Source: Lentinus brumalis
Taxonomy: Eukaryota > Basidiomycota > Agaricomycetes > Polyporales > Polyporaceae
Assembly: GCA_001792895.1 (NCBI GenBank)
Contig: MARA01000061.1
Span: forward strand, 1-64,000
Length of the DNA: 64,000 nt
Direction: 5' to 3'
This document shows, piece after piece, positions 53,851 through 64,000 of this stretch. How positions within the stretch are numbered: the stretch's first letter is position 1; each line of letters starts with the position of its first letter. Under the pieces are notes generated by a model. That model ran no database searches. It saw only the letters and a program-made list of their open reading frames with translations, and was not told the origin of the DNA. The position numbers and the translations under genes were made by a program.

Positions 53851-55849
53851 TCACCTCTGGCCTGTAAGCCGTCGCTTGAACCGCGCGAGGAGGCCAAGAC
53901 CAGCCGCATTCGGGTCGGCCGACGCAACGCCCTCAGAGTTGAACCTCTCCCGCCTGAACGACCTCAGCGAGAAGCGTCGCCTGATCGTCCGGCCCTCGCT
54001 CTCTCCATGATCAGCCCCGGCCTGACTGTCCCTCCCCAAAACAGTCTCCGGCGACTCGAAGATGTACCCACTCATCGACGACTGCGGCCGGCTCTCCAAG
54101 TCTGTGTCCGACTCGGGCACGGTGACGAGCGAGGGCGACGTCAGCCGCATCGACGAGAACTTGAACACGCTGCTGCCGTTGTCTAGCGGATTGTGCAGGC
54201 TCTGTGTGACGGACGCGCGTAGGTGCGCGTTTGCAGTCGTGGGACGGGGACGTAAGGGAGTCGTCACTGGGGCGGCGGCGGCAGCAGCAGCAGCACGAAT
54301 GTCGGGCTGGCTTCGCAAACGGTCGAGGATACGAGAGGGCGGTCGGGAAGTCCATGAGGGAGAGGTGGGCGTGGAGGGACGTGAGGCGGTTTCGTCGAGT
54401 TCGAATAGCGTGAAGTCGGGCATGGATAGTGACGTGCGCGCGAAGACGGGTGACGGCGTGAGGGGAGACGATGACGGGTATTGCGGGGATGTGGCAGTCA
54501 AAGAAGGGATGATGAGTGCTGGTAGTGTGACGTCCGCGACCAGCTCTTCGAGGAGGCCGACGGCGTAGTCGGGAATCGAGACGTCGCCGACTTCCGCTTC
54601 CAGACTGTCACGCAGACGAGGTGAACCGGCCGTCTCGATACGAACGACACCATCCAATCCTAGCCCCCACGTGGGGGAGGGCGGAAGCTTGGGATTGAAT
54701 TTAGCCTGTCGCGTTTGCTGGTTGGACTCGTCCGACACGAGCGTCGCATCAGTCGAATTCGAGCCCCGGCGAGAGTGGTTCCCGTCCGCAGACATGGTTC
54801 TCCTGTGGACGCTGATCGGGGACCGCAGCGCAAGGTCTAGGGCGGATGTGCGCAGTTGCATAGGGCGGACCTGGGATATTGTCTGCCGCCGGTCACGGAC
54901 GACGGGGCTCGTCGAGGTGCTCCGGTTAAGCAAAGGGACGGTAATGCGGGTGGGCGAGAGCTGCATGAACTTGGCGAGATTAACCTCCCGCTGCGTCATG
55001 CGGTTCGGGGACTCGACGAAAGGCGGGGGCACTTCACTGATCGGGCTGCACAGCTTCGTCAACAAGTCTCGAGTTTGCGCTGATTGGTCCTTTCGCGCAC
55101 TGCTCCGCCGTTCCTCTAACCAGCACTCGCGCTGGAGCGACTTGACCTCCTCTGGGGATAGCCCTTTCTGGGTCTTTACTGCTTGACGCAGCTTCAGAGC
55201 GCACGCCTGTGCGTCGCGGGCCTGCTCGCTGAGAATTGCTGTCGCCTTTTCCAGCGCCCGTATTTGGAGCTCCTGCGGAGAGACCTCCGCGGACGACACT
55301 TCGACGGCGGAGCGTAGTGCGCTCTCTGCTTGTGAGTAGCGAGATAGGCGGCGGGCTCTGATGGCAGGAGACGGTGTGGAAGTAGAGGGAGTAGAGAGCC
55401 GGCTACTGCTAGGGTGTTTGGGCGACATCGTGGTGGGATTTGGACGACCAAAGGTATGACTCGTGTCAGGAGTCCTGGAGGTACGAGTGGAACGTGAGAC
55501 GTGTGGGGCGACCGCGGATTTTGCGTGACGCACCTCACAGATAAATACGACTGTCGGCTAGTGGGCGGACACAGGACGTTCCCAATATCCTGCAGCAGCG
55601 TATGACGACGGGAATGGGATATGAAGACGTGTTACTCACATTGGACACGTCCGGCCACAAGGCATCGCTCTCCGTGACAATACGCAGGCCTGCGGACTTC
55701 AAACGACGTATCGTAAGACCAGGCGGAGGCTCGGGGAGACAATGTGGCTCCTGGGTGTCCTTGACGTCCTGAAACGATTCGAACGATTCGACAATCCTTT
55801 GTCCAAGCATGTTCGTATTTCCGGACGGCGCGAGACAGCCAGAGTTCAT
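53851..55849 (-). CDS. Ser/Pro-rich protein of unknown function, about 629 aa
   Basis: Exons 55849-55640, 55589-55534 and 55474-53851 sum to 630 codons. The long last exon is open alone, but GT-AG introns extend it to Met 55849 (MNSGCLAPSGNTNMLGQRIV). Residues about 120-190 form a helical, probably coiled-coil region (LQIRALEKATAILSEQARDA). The remainder is low-complexity Ser/Thr/Pro with many S-P and T-P sites, an Ala run (A8) and a basic C-terminus (RRRFSLRSFRRERF, LLARFKRRLTG). This suggests a phosphoregulated scaffold or cytoskeletal/cell-polarity protein. That role is inference only. Confidence 0.75.
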
Positions 55850-57963
55850 TGGTGACCTCAGTGATTTCAGGTCAGAGGAAGGGGCAGAAGGAGTGTTAGT
55901 TACAGGACAAGACGAGCATAGCAGACGGGAGACGAGGGGGCAGAAGGAGGAGGCGTGTGGGCAGCGCTGAGACGGTGAGTTGCCAGGGTGGCTGCATGCC
56001 GTCTCCCGATCAGTTGCGACCTGGTTTCAACGTTCTCGAACGCGCACCGTGGCGCACGTCACAACCTCCCGTCGGTTACCGTATCCCGCAGTTCATTTTC
56101 CAGTGGACGGCAGTGCCAGGCGCGTGCTTCAAGTTCAACAACCACGTACCACTTCTTGGATACTGCACTCAACGATCGCACCTTTGCTTCTGTAGACCTC
56201 GATACCAGCTGCGCATGAAAGATCTGCAAGCTGTGGAAGGGGGATCGTCAAGATGTCGCACCGCCATCATCACTCCTGAGTATGATTACGGGACGCTGTG
56301 GCGGGCTCGGCATGCCGTTTCAGGCTGCTGGCGCGACGACACTACCGTCTACTGTTCCCGTCGCACTGAAGCTTGACGAGTCTCGACGTAGACTCGGGTA
56401 ACAAGGTTGCAGGTGAGCGGGTAAGACCGCTGACGGTCGCTGGTAAGTATGTCGATTGTGAGACCTCCTATGCTCAAGTCGTACTGATGAGCCGACACAG
56501 CACGCACCTTGTGGTACCATGGCGAGCAGTCCTCACGAAATGCTGCTATATGGGCCATGGGGATACTGTGCTGATCGCCAGGTACATCCTATAGTGTATT
56601 CTCAGACGACACGCGTGCAACGAAATGTATGTCGGCGGAGCACAAACCTCCGGGAGGATCGATTGTCGTCGGACCCAAATGAGTCGAATGACTTGAGAAT
56701 AGCCTGAGACGACGACAGGATCCAGCAGTGGATGCGTACGGTGCCATAAAATAATTTCAGCTCAAGGCCTCCACTGCCAGCATCGTGGTGACTTACGGGT
56801 GTCTATCTCGGCACCTTTAGAACACGCTTGATCAACCGAGAACACAGGCCAGTCTTCTGTTTCCAGAATAACGAGAACTCATCTCATAAGCCATAGCCCC
56901 TCCGGGCAAACCTGGTCACGGACTTGGACTCCAAGTTTTGCTTTCTAAGTCACGCTAAACAGCGGATGAATGGAGAGATGGCAAGCGGCCAACTCGGGCG
57001 GGCTTTCGCCCGCCCTCACTAGGCCGCTACTTCGTGGTTTTGCAATTGTATGAGTCTTCGACTCCAACTCGGATGCACGCGCAACGCATACCGGACGGGA
57101 GGCGGACCATAGAAATTTGACAAGATCTCCAGGATCTAGTGTCGGGACCGAGGTCACCCCCTTCCAACGTCGCCTGCGAACACTCTCAGACACCCCAGCG
57201 GGGCCGCACAATGCAGCCACGGGCGTGCGAGGAGCCCACCCTTTCAGTACATATGCTCACGCTCGTGGAATCTACATACCTATCCTGTCCACCTGAAACA
57301 CCAAAGCATGCTCTCCCACCCCGAAAGACTTTGCATATACTGAGGCTAAGACCTGTTCACTTCTCGTGACCAGGAATACTGGATCCCAGCGCTGAGGAAA
57401 GGATGCCTCACGTACGGAACTCCAAGTGGTCCATAGCCACGGCATTTCTCCAGTCTTTCGCACTTGCCAGGTGACCAACGTTCACCAAATCAGCAATACC
57501 TCCGGACGCACTAGATCCACATAATCAATTGTCGCTACTGGCCTCTCGAGCACGGTGTAATATGTCCTCTCCCCCCAAGTATAGGTACCACATTCCCTTC
57601 ACCAGTTCTTGGTCCCTCGATGAGTGCCCAATCATTTCTTCTGATGCACGCCGACTGCATCCGTGCCGACCCTGCCGTTACTCCGTGCGGATTCAGGTTC
57701 CAGTCTGTCGCGCACGCCATGCGTCCTGCTATTCCGCACAATCAGCCCTCCATGATTCCGCAATTGCAAGCTTCTCGCGGAACAGAAGGGGCCCGGCGGC
57801 AGGTCACGATGGCCCCCTTCCCTCCTGCCTCCTTGCGGTCAGATACGTTCTATCACGCTTCTGAATCGCGTCATTCGCGTACTATAAAGCAGGCTGAGGG
57901 TGTGGGCATCGAAGACAAGTCCCTCGCCATCGCGGAGCGGACGCAGTCGACCAGCTCGCAACG
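55850..57963. other. Intergenic stretch before the carboxypeptidase gene
   Basis: Two kilobases without a frame that I can support on either strand. The open frames are short and mutually overlapping. Confidence 0.45.
57883..57888 (+). promoter_or_regulatory. TATA box of the carboxypeptidase gene
   Basis: TATAAA lies 76 bp before the ATG at 57964. Confidence 0.55.
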
Positions 57964-60608
57964 ATGCACACCTCTGCTGTGCTGTTGCCCGTCCTTACTC
58001 TCGCGCTCGGGTTCGCTCCGGCCGTCCGCGGACAAGGGAACTCGGGCGTACCGAACACGTTCCCGCACGCGTGGCCTGGCCAGCCCAAGGGTAACTTCAG
58101 CACAGAATGGCAAAGCTGTATGTCCCCATGCCCATGCTTAGGCCTTCTTCCTCTGCCGCCCAAACTAAATCGCTACTGTCAGATTTCGAGGTAACCCAAA
58201 AGTTGCCCAACATCACGGGCTCCCTCCCGCGCAACTTCGCTGGCAACATTCCCGTGAACAGGGCGGGGCACCCCAACGACACGCTCTTCTTCTGGGCATG
58301 GGAGAAAGTCGGGCAGAACGGCTCCCTGACCGCCCCCGCAAGCGCGAACAACACAGACCCGTGGATCATCTGGCTGCAGGGAGGGTGAGTGCACCTCGCG
58401 TACGTTCCTGCGTCACGTCGAACTTAAGGATGGGCGTGCATCAGGCCGGGGTCGTCGGGAATGATTGCCCTGACCACCGAGGTGAGATACTGAAGTTGCT
58501 TCTCTTGCATAAGATACGAGTTGCTCACCAGTGATTGCCGTGGTGCCTCTAGAATGGCCCGATCCACATACAGCCTAACGGCTCGTGGTTCCAAAACAAC
58601 TTCAGCTGGAATACGCTCGCAGACACCATCTGGATCGACCAGCCAGTAGGTAAGCCCGCGTTGGGAGCGACAGCGACAGCAGAATGCATGGCAGGTACTG
58701 AGCGCCTTCATCCTATAGGCACCGGATTCTCGACAGCAGACTCGACAGGCTATGGTGCGCGCATCCGTCAACTCCGGCGAAGGCTACATGGCATTGTTGC
58801 TGATGTTGCTCGTATACAGTTCCGGACGAGGATCAGACCGGAGAAGACTTCGTATGTCGTTTATGTCCGCCGTTGGCGCTAGGAGCTGACAGTGACCGCC
58901 GCCGACGTCGTTCCAATGGTCTTCATAGGTCGGGTTCCTGTCAAACCTCGTTCAAGTGTTCCCGAGCCTCGCGACCCGGCCCCTGTTCCTGACCGGCGAG
59001 AGCTATGCGGGGACGTACATCGTGAGTAGACTGTCTTGTCGCACATTTGTAGCTGCCATAGCGCGTATTGACGACTTACTCAATTGCTTGCCAGCCGTAT
59101 ATCACCAAACACATCTTCCAACACGCAAATCCGCCGGTCAACCTGAGCAAGATTGCCATCGGCGATGGCTCGCTGGGATCGCAGGCGACTGTTGAGCACC
59201 TTCCTGTGGTGAGTGTTGCATCGTGTGTGAACGCTGTATATGGGAGATCTGAATGCATGCCCGGGCGTAGGTGAACGTTATAGAGACATACCCAGCACTC
59301 ATCGGCTACGACCACGACGTCTTCAACTACTTCCGCGAGCAGTGGGTGTCACTCCCCGTACCCTTTGACCCAGCTCATTATGGCCATTAGAACGCACCTG
59401 TGTGGATTCGACCTCAACCTGACGTATCCGCAAATCGGCCACTTCCCGACCCTGAACCTCGTGCGACCGACCGAGGACTCAGCGCTGAGCCAGTCCCTGC
59501 TCAGCCCAACCGAGAATCGCGCGAAGTCCTTGCACGCGACAGTGGCTGAGAAATTCACCGCGGCCCATGGGAAGCCCGACCTCACGAAGAGGTTCGAGTT
59601 CCACGAGCGCAGGGAGGAGCAGCGCCAGCAGTGGAAGCGGGACTTGTCCGGGCGCGCCAACGGGACCATTGACCCCTTCTACGGGTGCTTTTTGCTTGAC
59701 GAGTTGATCGACTACGCGGTGAACTTCACTTTCCCGTGGTGTGAGTGCGATTCAGATCGGGGAGGATAACACGCGCATGCATACTGAGTGTCCAAACAGC
59801 GAACGGCGACTTCGACGTATACGACGTGCCTGACGGGACGAACCCAGAGCCCTTCAAAAACGCCTCCGATTTCTTCAACGACAACCGCACGCGCGCCGCA
59901 CTCCATGCACCCACGTCCAAAGACTGGATCCGGAACTTCAACTACCCCTTCGGCTCCGTGCACAACCGCTCCCAGGGGAACCAGTACGGTGACCCATCCG
60001 TCGAGCCGATCGCGTTCCTCTCCGAGCTCGCGGCGAACGCGAGCGTGAACAACGTGTCGATCGTGTTCTACTCCGGCAACGACGACGCACTCGTTCAGCA
60101 CCGCGGCACGGAGGTCATCATCCAGAATATGACGTTCGGGGGCGTGCAGGGCTTCACGCGCAAGCCATCCACGCCATGGTTCGACGATGACGGCGCGTTT
60201 GCCGGCATTGTGCACCAGGAGCGCAACGTGACGTACGTGCTGATCGACGGCGCGGGCCACCTGGTGCCGCTGTGGAAGCCTGCGCAGGCTTTGGTCTTCC
60301 TGCGTGAGTTCGTGCTGGGCTCCAACTTGAACGGGACGGTGTCGGGGACGATCGTCGTTGGCGGGGAGAACTCGACGCTTGCGAACGACTTCCTCCCTGG
60401 AGGGAATGTGGTCTACTTCGGTTCCTCAGCAACCCAAGGGACTTCGACCATCCCCGCTGCTACGCAGGCCGCGTGGAACTCGTTTATAGCGACCGCCACT
60501 GCGACGAGCTCGCCCTTGGGCACAAACGCCGCGTCTGGGAGCAATGTACCGGCGATGGGGGCCGTGGGGTTGTTCGTGGGCTTGGTGATGGCGTTCTTCG
60601 CCATCTAG
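57964..60608 (+). CDS. Serine carboxypeptidase (peptidase family S10), about 664 aa, GPI-anchor-like C-terminus
   Basis: Eleven exons join in frame: 57964-58117, 58183-58384, 58445-58481, 58553-58649, 58719-58754, 58820-58851, 58929-59021, 59095-59208, 59271-59341, 59391-59740 and 59800-60608. A signal peptide (MHTSAVLLPVLTLALGFAPA) precedes the S10 core. The oxyanion and substrate block is WIIWLQGGPGSSGM then NGPIHIQPNGSW. The catalytic Ser is in LTGESYAGTYIPY, Asp in VFYSGNDDALVQH and His in IDGAGHLVPLW. Many N-x-S/T sites indicate glycosylation. The C-terminus has a Ser/Thr-rich spacer and a hydrophobic tail (MGAVGLFVGLVMAFFAI), as in GPI-anchored proteins. It releases C-terminal residues from peptides at acid pH. 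Confidence 0.93.
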
Positions 60609-60699
60609 ACAGTCCACAAAACCGCTGGAATCGACAATGTCATATAAATGAGGGAGGGTCAACTGTGCATATCGTTGTTGCACGTACAGATGCTGTAAC

Positions 60700-61342
60700 C
60701 TAGGCATCGGCGTCGAATGAGAGCAATTTCTTCTCTTGTTTCTTGACTTTTTTCTTGCTACCCTTCGGTGCAGAGTCGGGTTTGATTGCATCATCCCGGC
60801 CATCCCCTACAGCTTTCCGTTTCGCGTTTTTGCCTTTTGCCACTGCTCCCATGGACACCGATGGTGTCTGCTGCTTTGTGGGCCTCGCCTGTGCAGATGG
60901 TCCCTCCTTCCCCGGAGTAATCTTGGAAGCTGCCTCCTCCAACTCCTCAGGCTCAGGCAATGGAGGAAGGCCTTTCGCTAGTGGCAACGACTCGATTACG
61001 AGAATACATAGGCACAGGCTGAGCATGCGTACCCTTTCGCCTCTCATTCTCTACCTCTCTCTCCGTGAGATGCTTCCCCTCCTTCAGCACCACGACCTGT
61101 GGCTTCTCGTCCATGTCGTCTTCGTCCGCGCTCCCGGGCTCATTGTCTGGACGCTGCGGTATAGCTGGTCTGCGAGGAATTGGTGGACGACCAGAGCCGT
61201 CGTCCTCAAACTCGTCGTCGTCATCATCGTCGTCTCTTCTACCGCCTCCCAACCCACGTTGAATCCGCTGTAGGAACGCCGGGATTTGTGGCTGATATGC
61301 AAGTCGGGAGGAGAGCTGAGCGCGAGTCGGTTCCTTCGGCAT
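60700..61342 (-). CDS. DUF4604 (KIAA1143-like) protein, about 195 aa
   Basis: Exons 61342-61033 and 60977-60700 join in phase 1 (55-nt intron). Family features are QPQIPAFLQRIQRGLG near the N-terminus, a run of seven Asp, RPPIPRRPAIPQRP, KPQVVVLKEGKHLTEREVE in the middle and the terminal KKLLSFDADA. KIAA1143 in vertebrates has the same order, including VVVLKKG and LLSFD. The protein is small, charged and probably nuclear; its biochemical function is unknown. It is convergent with the carboxypeptidase gene (about 90 bp between stops) and divergent from SDHAF3, with which it may share a promoter of about 190 bp. Confidence 0.88.
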
Positions 61343-61531
61343 TGTTGTCCAGATAGTGCGGTGCTGTGAGTCTAGAGCTTCCGAAGAGACGTGTAGTGGA
61401 GGTCGTGGTCGAAGTGCAAGCCCAGTTCAAGCGCCGTACATCGTTCTCATCGACCTCGACCTCGACGACCCAGTAACTCCGTCTATCCTTGAATAAGCCC
61501 ACCTCTCCGCTCATAAGTCAACAAGAGCAAG

Positions 61532-62137
61532 ATGTTTCGGGTGACTGCTGTACGCCTGGCCGAGTCTGTCTCGAAACAACCTCTGAACCTCCGTGAAGCC
61601 AGCGCCGCTCTCCTGCCTCCATTGCCGTATGTCTCTATAACTTTCGGTGCAGAGAGGGCTGACTCATTTTACTGCGTGAACAGCCTATACCGCCGCATAT
61701 TGCGCGCGCACAGATATCTTCCGTATGAGATGCGCTCGCTGGGAGACGACTACGTGAGGGCCGGTGAGTGGTCGCTGTTCACCTCATGAGTCGTATGCTA
61801 GTTCTTATCCGTCTGGCAGAGTTCCGAAGGCACAAGGAAACGACGAATAAAGTTCATATTATAGGGTTTTTGTCGCAATGGAAGCTGTACCTCGACCAGC
61901 TACCTGCGGGCCCTGACGGAGGCAAGGCCTTCAGGGGAATACCCCTTGACCCCACCACGCTAGAGAAGGTTCGTGGTACAATTGGTGTCATGCTCGGTGC
62001 CAATGACCCGACTCATCGATCCTCAGATGTCCGCGGAGCAACTTGGCCAGTTGTACGAAGTTATGCATGTAACAAAGGGCGTCTGGAAACCTGTAACCCC
62101 GCAGCAAGATGGAGAGGCGGGTCCCGGCGGGTCATGA
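61532..62137 (+). CDS. SDHAF3: Succinate dehydrogenase assembly factor 3 (ACN9/SDHAF3), about 144 aa
   Basis: Exons 61532-61626, 61684-61763, 61820-61968 and 62027-62137 join in frame. An N-terminal Arg/Ser-rich, acid-poor segment (MFRVTAVRLAESVSKQ) fits mitochondrial targeting. The LYR motif follows (PLYRRILRAHRYLPYEMRSL), then GDDYVRAEFRRHKE and IIGFLSQWKLYLDQLP. The C-terminal LEKMSAEQLGQLYEVMHVTK is conserved. The factor protects and matures the iron-sulphur subunit of complex II in the matrix. It is head-to-head with the DUF4604 gene. Confidence 0.92.
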
Positions 62138-62645
62138 CGAGGGGTGTGATACAGTACCTGTTAAGTTTCTGGATAACATGGTGAGTTCCAACCGCAACGG
62201 TCTTAGCTCCCGAGCCTGACCGAGCTGACTATGTATCGTCAGTACATTACGCTACTGCACGCCAGTGCAACTATATTTTCTCCCCTCATACGCAGGTGTA
62301 GCGCCTCATGAGTGTCACTATGTCGACCTGCTGACCACCCAGGTGTCTTCTACTTACATCATTGCGAACGCACCGAGGTCGTTCTCCGGCCTATTCCGCT
62401 CCACCTGCGTCGAACATGCAAACGGCGTTCGACGGCTAACCGGTAAAGCATAGGAGGCGCGCGTTCGCACATTCCTCTGCGGCAGGTAAAGTCGACTGCG
62501 TTCTCTATTATAATATCCCGTTCTCTCCCGTTCCACGTCCGCATGAACCCACGTCCGCCGTCTCTGTCGTCACGTGGGCGCTCTCATCGTTCCTCATCGG
62601 GCGCCGTGAACAACTGTTGAGGCTGACTGTGCGTCACTCCCGCGG

Positions 62646-62653
62646 TATATAAG
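62646..62653 (+). promoter_or_regulatory. TATA box of the cyanase gene
   Basis: TATATAAG lies 81 bp before the ATG at 62734, followed by a C/T-rich leader. Confidence 0.6.
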
Positions 62654-62733
62654 GCTAGCTCGACCTCTTCCAGCTCTCTCACAGCCCGTTAGTTCCAACC
62701 CAGTCCTCTCATCGTCCCTACCACCGTCCCACA

Positions 62734-63510
62734 ATGGCCCAAGCACTCGTATGTGCATGCCTGATCGATATCATGCATCCTACTGAACGCCATGACATCA
62801 TCGGCAGAAGCTCAACTCTACCGCCGAGCCTTACGCCGATCTTCCGCAGATCTGCGTTCAATTGCAGGAGGCCAAAGCAAAGAAAGGTATGCCTGCATTA
62901 CCCTACGAAGTTTTGGTCCCATCGTGGTGACGCTACGCACTTAGGGCTCACATTCGACGCGATCGGCAAGGCCATCGGACACGATGAGGCTTGGGTTGCC
63001 GCGCTGTTCTTCGGTCAGGTTCGTAGACATAGGTCGCCTAGGGCTTCCCAGTCTGATCATCTGTCGCTCAGGCCAAGGCGACTTCAGAAGAGCTGGCCAA
63101 GCTTGGTGACCTCCTTGACATTCCCGCCGCCAGCCTGACCGCTGAGATCGGCGAGAACTGGTTCCCGCGCCGCGGACTCGGCCCGGTTCCTCCACAGGAC
63201 CCGCTCCTCTACCGTCTCTACGAGGTTGGTGCACACTCGGCTCCTCCCACATGCGATATCTGACGCTGTATCCGCAGGGTGTCCTTGTCTACGGTACCCC
63301 GATCAAAGCCCTTATTCACGAGAAGTTTGGCGATGGTATCATGTCCATGATCGACTGCAAAGTCAGCGTTCAGAAGAAGCCCGACCCCAAGGGGGACCGC
63401 GTTCTTCTCACGTTCGAGTACGTGGTCCATGTGCTCTTGTGTACCCGATGTGCTGACGCTTGCCAACTTCACCGCATAGTGGGAAATTCCTGCCTTACCT
63501 CCGGTGGTAG
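62734..63510 (+). CDS. Cyanate hydratase (cyanase), about 163 aa
   Basis: Six exons join in frame: 62734-62748, 62808-62886, 62945-63018, 63072-63224, 63278-63417 and 63480-63510. The N-terminal helix-turn-helix-like bundle is [20 protein letters not shown] then [16 protein letters not shown]. The catalytic C-terminal part has [32 protein letters not shown] and the ending [11 protein letters not shown]. The Arg of YRLYE, Glu of HEKFGDG and Ser of IMSMID are at the positions of the known active-site triad. The enzyme converts cyanate and bicarbonate to ammonia and CO2, for detoxification or nitrogen supply. The length fits eukaryotic cyanases. It is convergent with the DUF1479 gene. Confidence 0.95.
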
Positions 63511-63643
63511 ATGGTCTGGTGGCTTTCCTTGAGCGTGCCAAGTAATTTCCACTCAAGTGTATCATTGTACAACAATCTTGATCAGCCTTACACTTCTACG
63601 ACATACTGACTTGCACTCGGATCGAGAGATAATATGCCACCAC

Positions 63644-64000
63644 TTACACCACCTCGACTGCAAAGCCCATCGCCCGCTTGCCAATGGGGTCAACGATATC
63701 GTAGACCAACCCAACGCCGACGCAGTTGATCTCGCCCTTGTTGGTCGGGAAATCGGGCGGCGCGATGCCCTTGAGGAAGCTCTCCTTCTGCCTCTCCACG
63801 TATGCCGCGTTGGTGGGCGTGTAGGGCATCGCCGGGATGTACATGACCGTGGAGTCTTCTTTTCCGACGTGCTGCTTCTCGACCGCGTGAATGACATCCT
63901 ACACTCGTCGTCAGATGCCAACGTTCAGTCGACGCGGATATGGAGAACACGAACGCAGTGCCAGAAAACCATGTCGCCCGGATAAACCTTCGGCACCGAG
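63644..64000 (-). CDS. DUF1479 family protein (putative 2OG dioxygenase), C-terminal part, truncated by the window edge
   Basis: Exons 64000-63955 (open at the edge) and 63898-63644 join in phase 0 across a 56-nt intron. The visible product is PGDMVFWHCDVIHAVEKQHV, then GKEDSTVMYIPAMPYTPTNA, AYVERQKESFLKGIAPPDFP and the terminal RAMGFAVEVV. This is the end of the DUF1479 (YbiU-like) fold, in which the His of DVIHAVE is the distal iron ligand. The N-terminal part with the H-x-D pair lies beyond 64000. Function is unknown beyond the fold-based prediction. Confidence 0.85.

Noticed and set aside
54011..55186. Several plus-strand frames of 100-170 aa
   Set aside because: They are shadows of the 629-aa Ser/Pro-rich gene on the minus strand, whose three exons join in frame.
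1..64000. CRISPR arrays, bacterial operons or ribosome-binding sites
   Set aside because: The intron-rich gene structure is eukaryotic, and no array of equal spacers and direct repeats was seen.

Overview
The window looks like nuclear DNA of a wood-decay basidiomycete (Agaricomycetes, most likely Polyporales). Genes on both strands are split by many short introns, mostly 45-70 nt. The gene set fits a mushroom-forming saprotroph: an AA14-type lytic polysaccharide monooxygenase, a fungal P450, F-box/LRR-like proteins, an Agaricomycete integrase-like protein, a Ty3/gypsy element and a copia Gag fragment. This assignment rests on recalled family patterns; no search was run. Exon joins were made by eye from splice sites and reading phase. 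Where I give a protein length, the joined exons sum to a multiple of three.

The left part (1-18.7 kb) is accessory DNA. It holds a partial gene resembling a 2-oxoglutarate oxygenase (minus strand), two conserved-looking genes of unknown function (917 and 277 aa), and an integrase/DDE-like gene. Next comes a roughly 500-bp tract in which a GAAA-like motif recurs almost exactly every 10 bp. From 11.4 to 18.7 kb no gene could be supported.

The centre (18.7-37.4 kb) is the most interesting part. A six-hairpin-glycosidase-like gene is cut in two. Its first exon lies at 37359-37203 and its continuation at 19399-18690. Between them sits a 17.8-kb block bounded by 27-bp terminal inverted repeats (one mismatch) and a 3-bp ACC duplication. 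Removing the block rejoins the gene in frame. The block carries a young but broken gypsy element, a foldback-like element with 0.9-1.1-kb inverted arms around an F-box-like gene, two C2H2 zinc-finger genes, a small forkhead-like gene, a dead copia Gag and many subterminal CAGC(A/G)TGT motifs. I found no recognisable transposase for the outer element.

The right part (37.8-64 kb) is ordinary, gene-dense chromosome: SDE2, an acidic protein, a DUF1295 membrane protein followed by a decayed copy of itself, an 11-exon cytochrome P450, a secreted DUF5648-like protein, a broken F-box gene, a trimethyllysine/gamma-butyrobetaine dioxygenase, an AA14 LPMO, a 629-aa Ser/Pro-rich protein, a GPI-anchor-like serine carboxypeptidase, a DUF4604/KIAA1143-like protein, the succinate dehydrogenase assembly factor SDHAF3, cyanase, and the end of a DUF1479 gene. 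These are independent genes with their own promoters, several with visible TATA boxes. The window therefore spans a boundary between a transposon-rich accessory block and conserved housekeeping chromosome.
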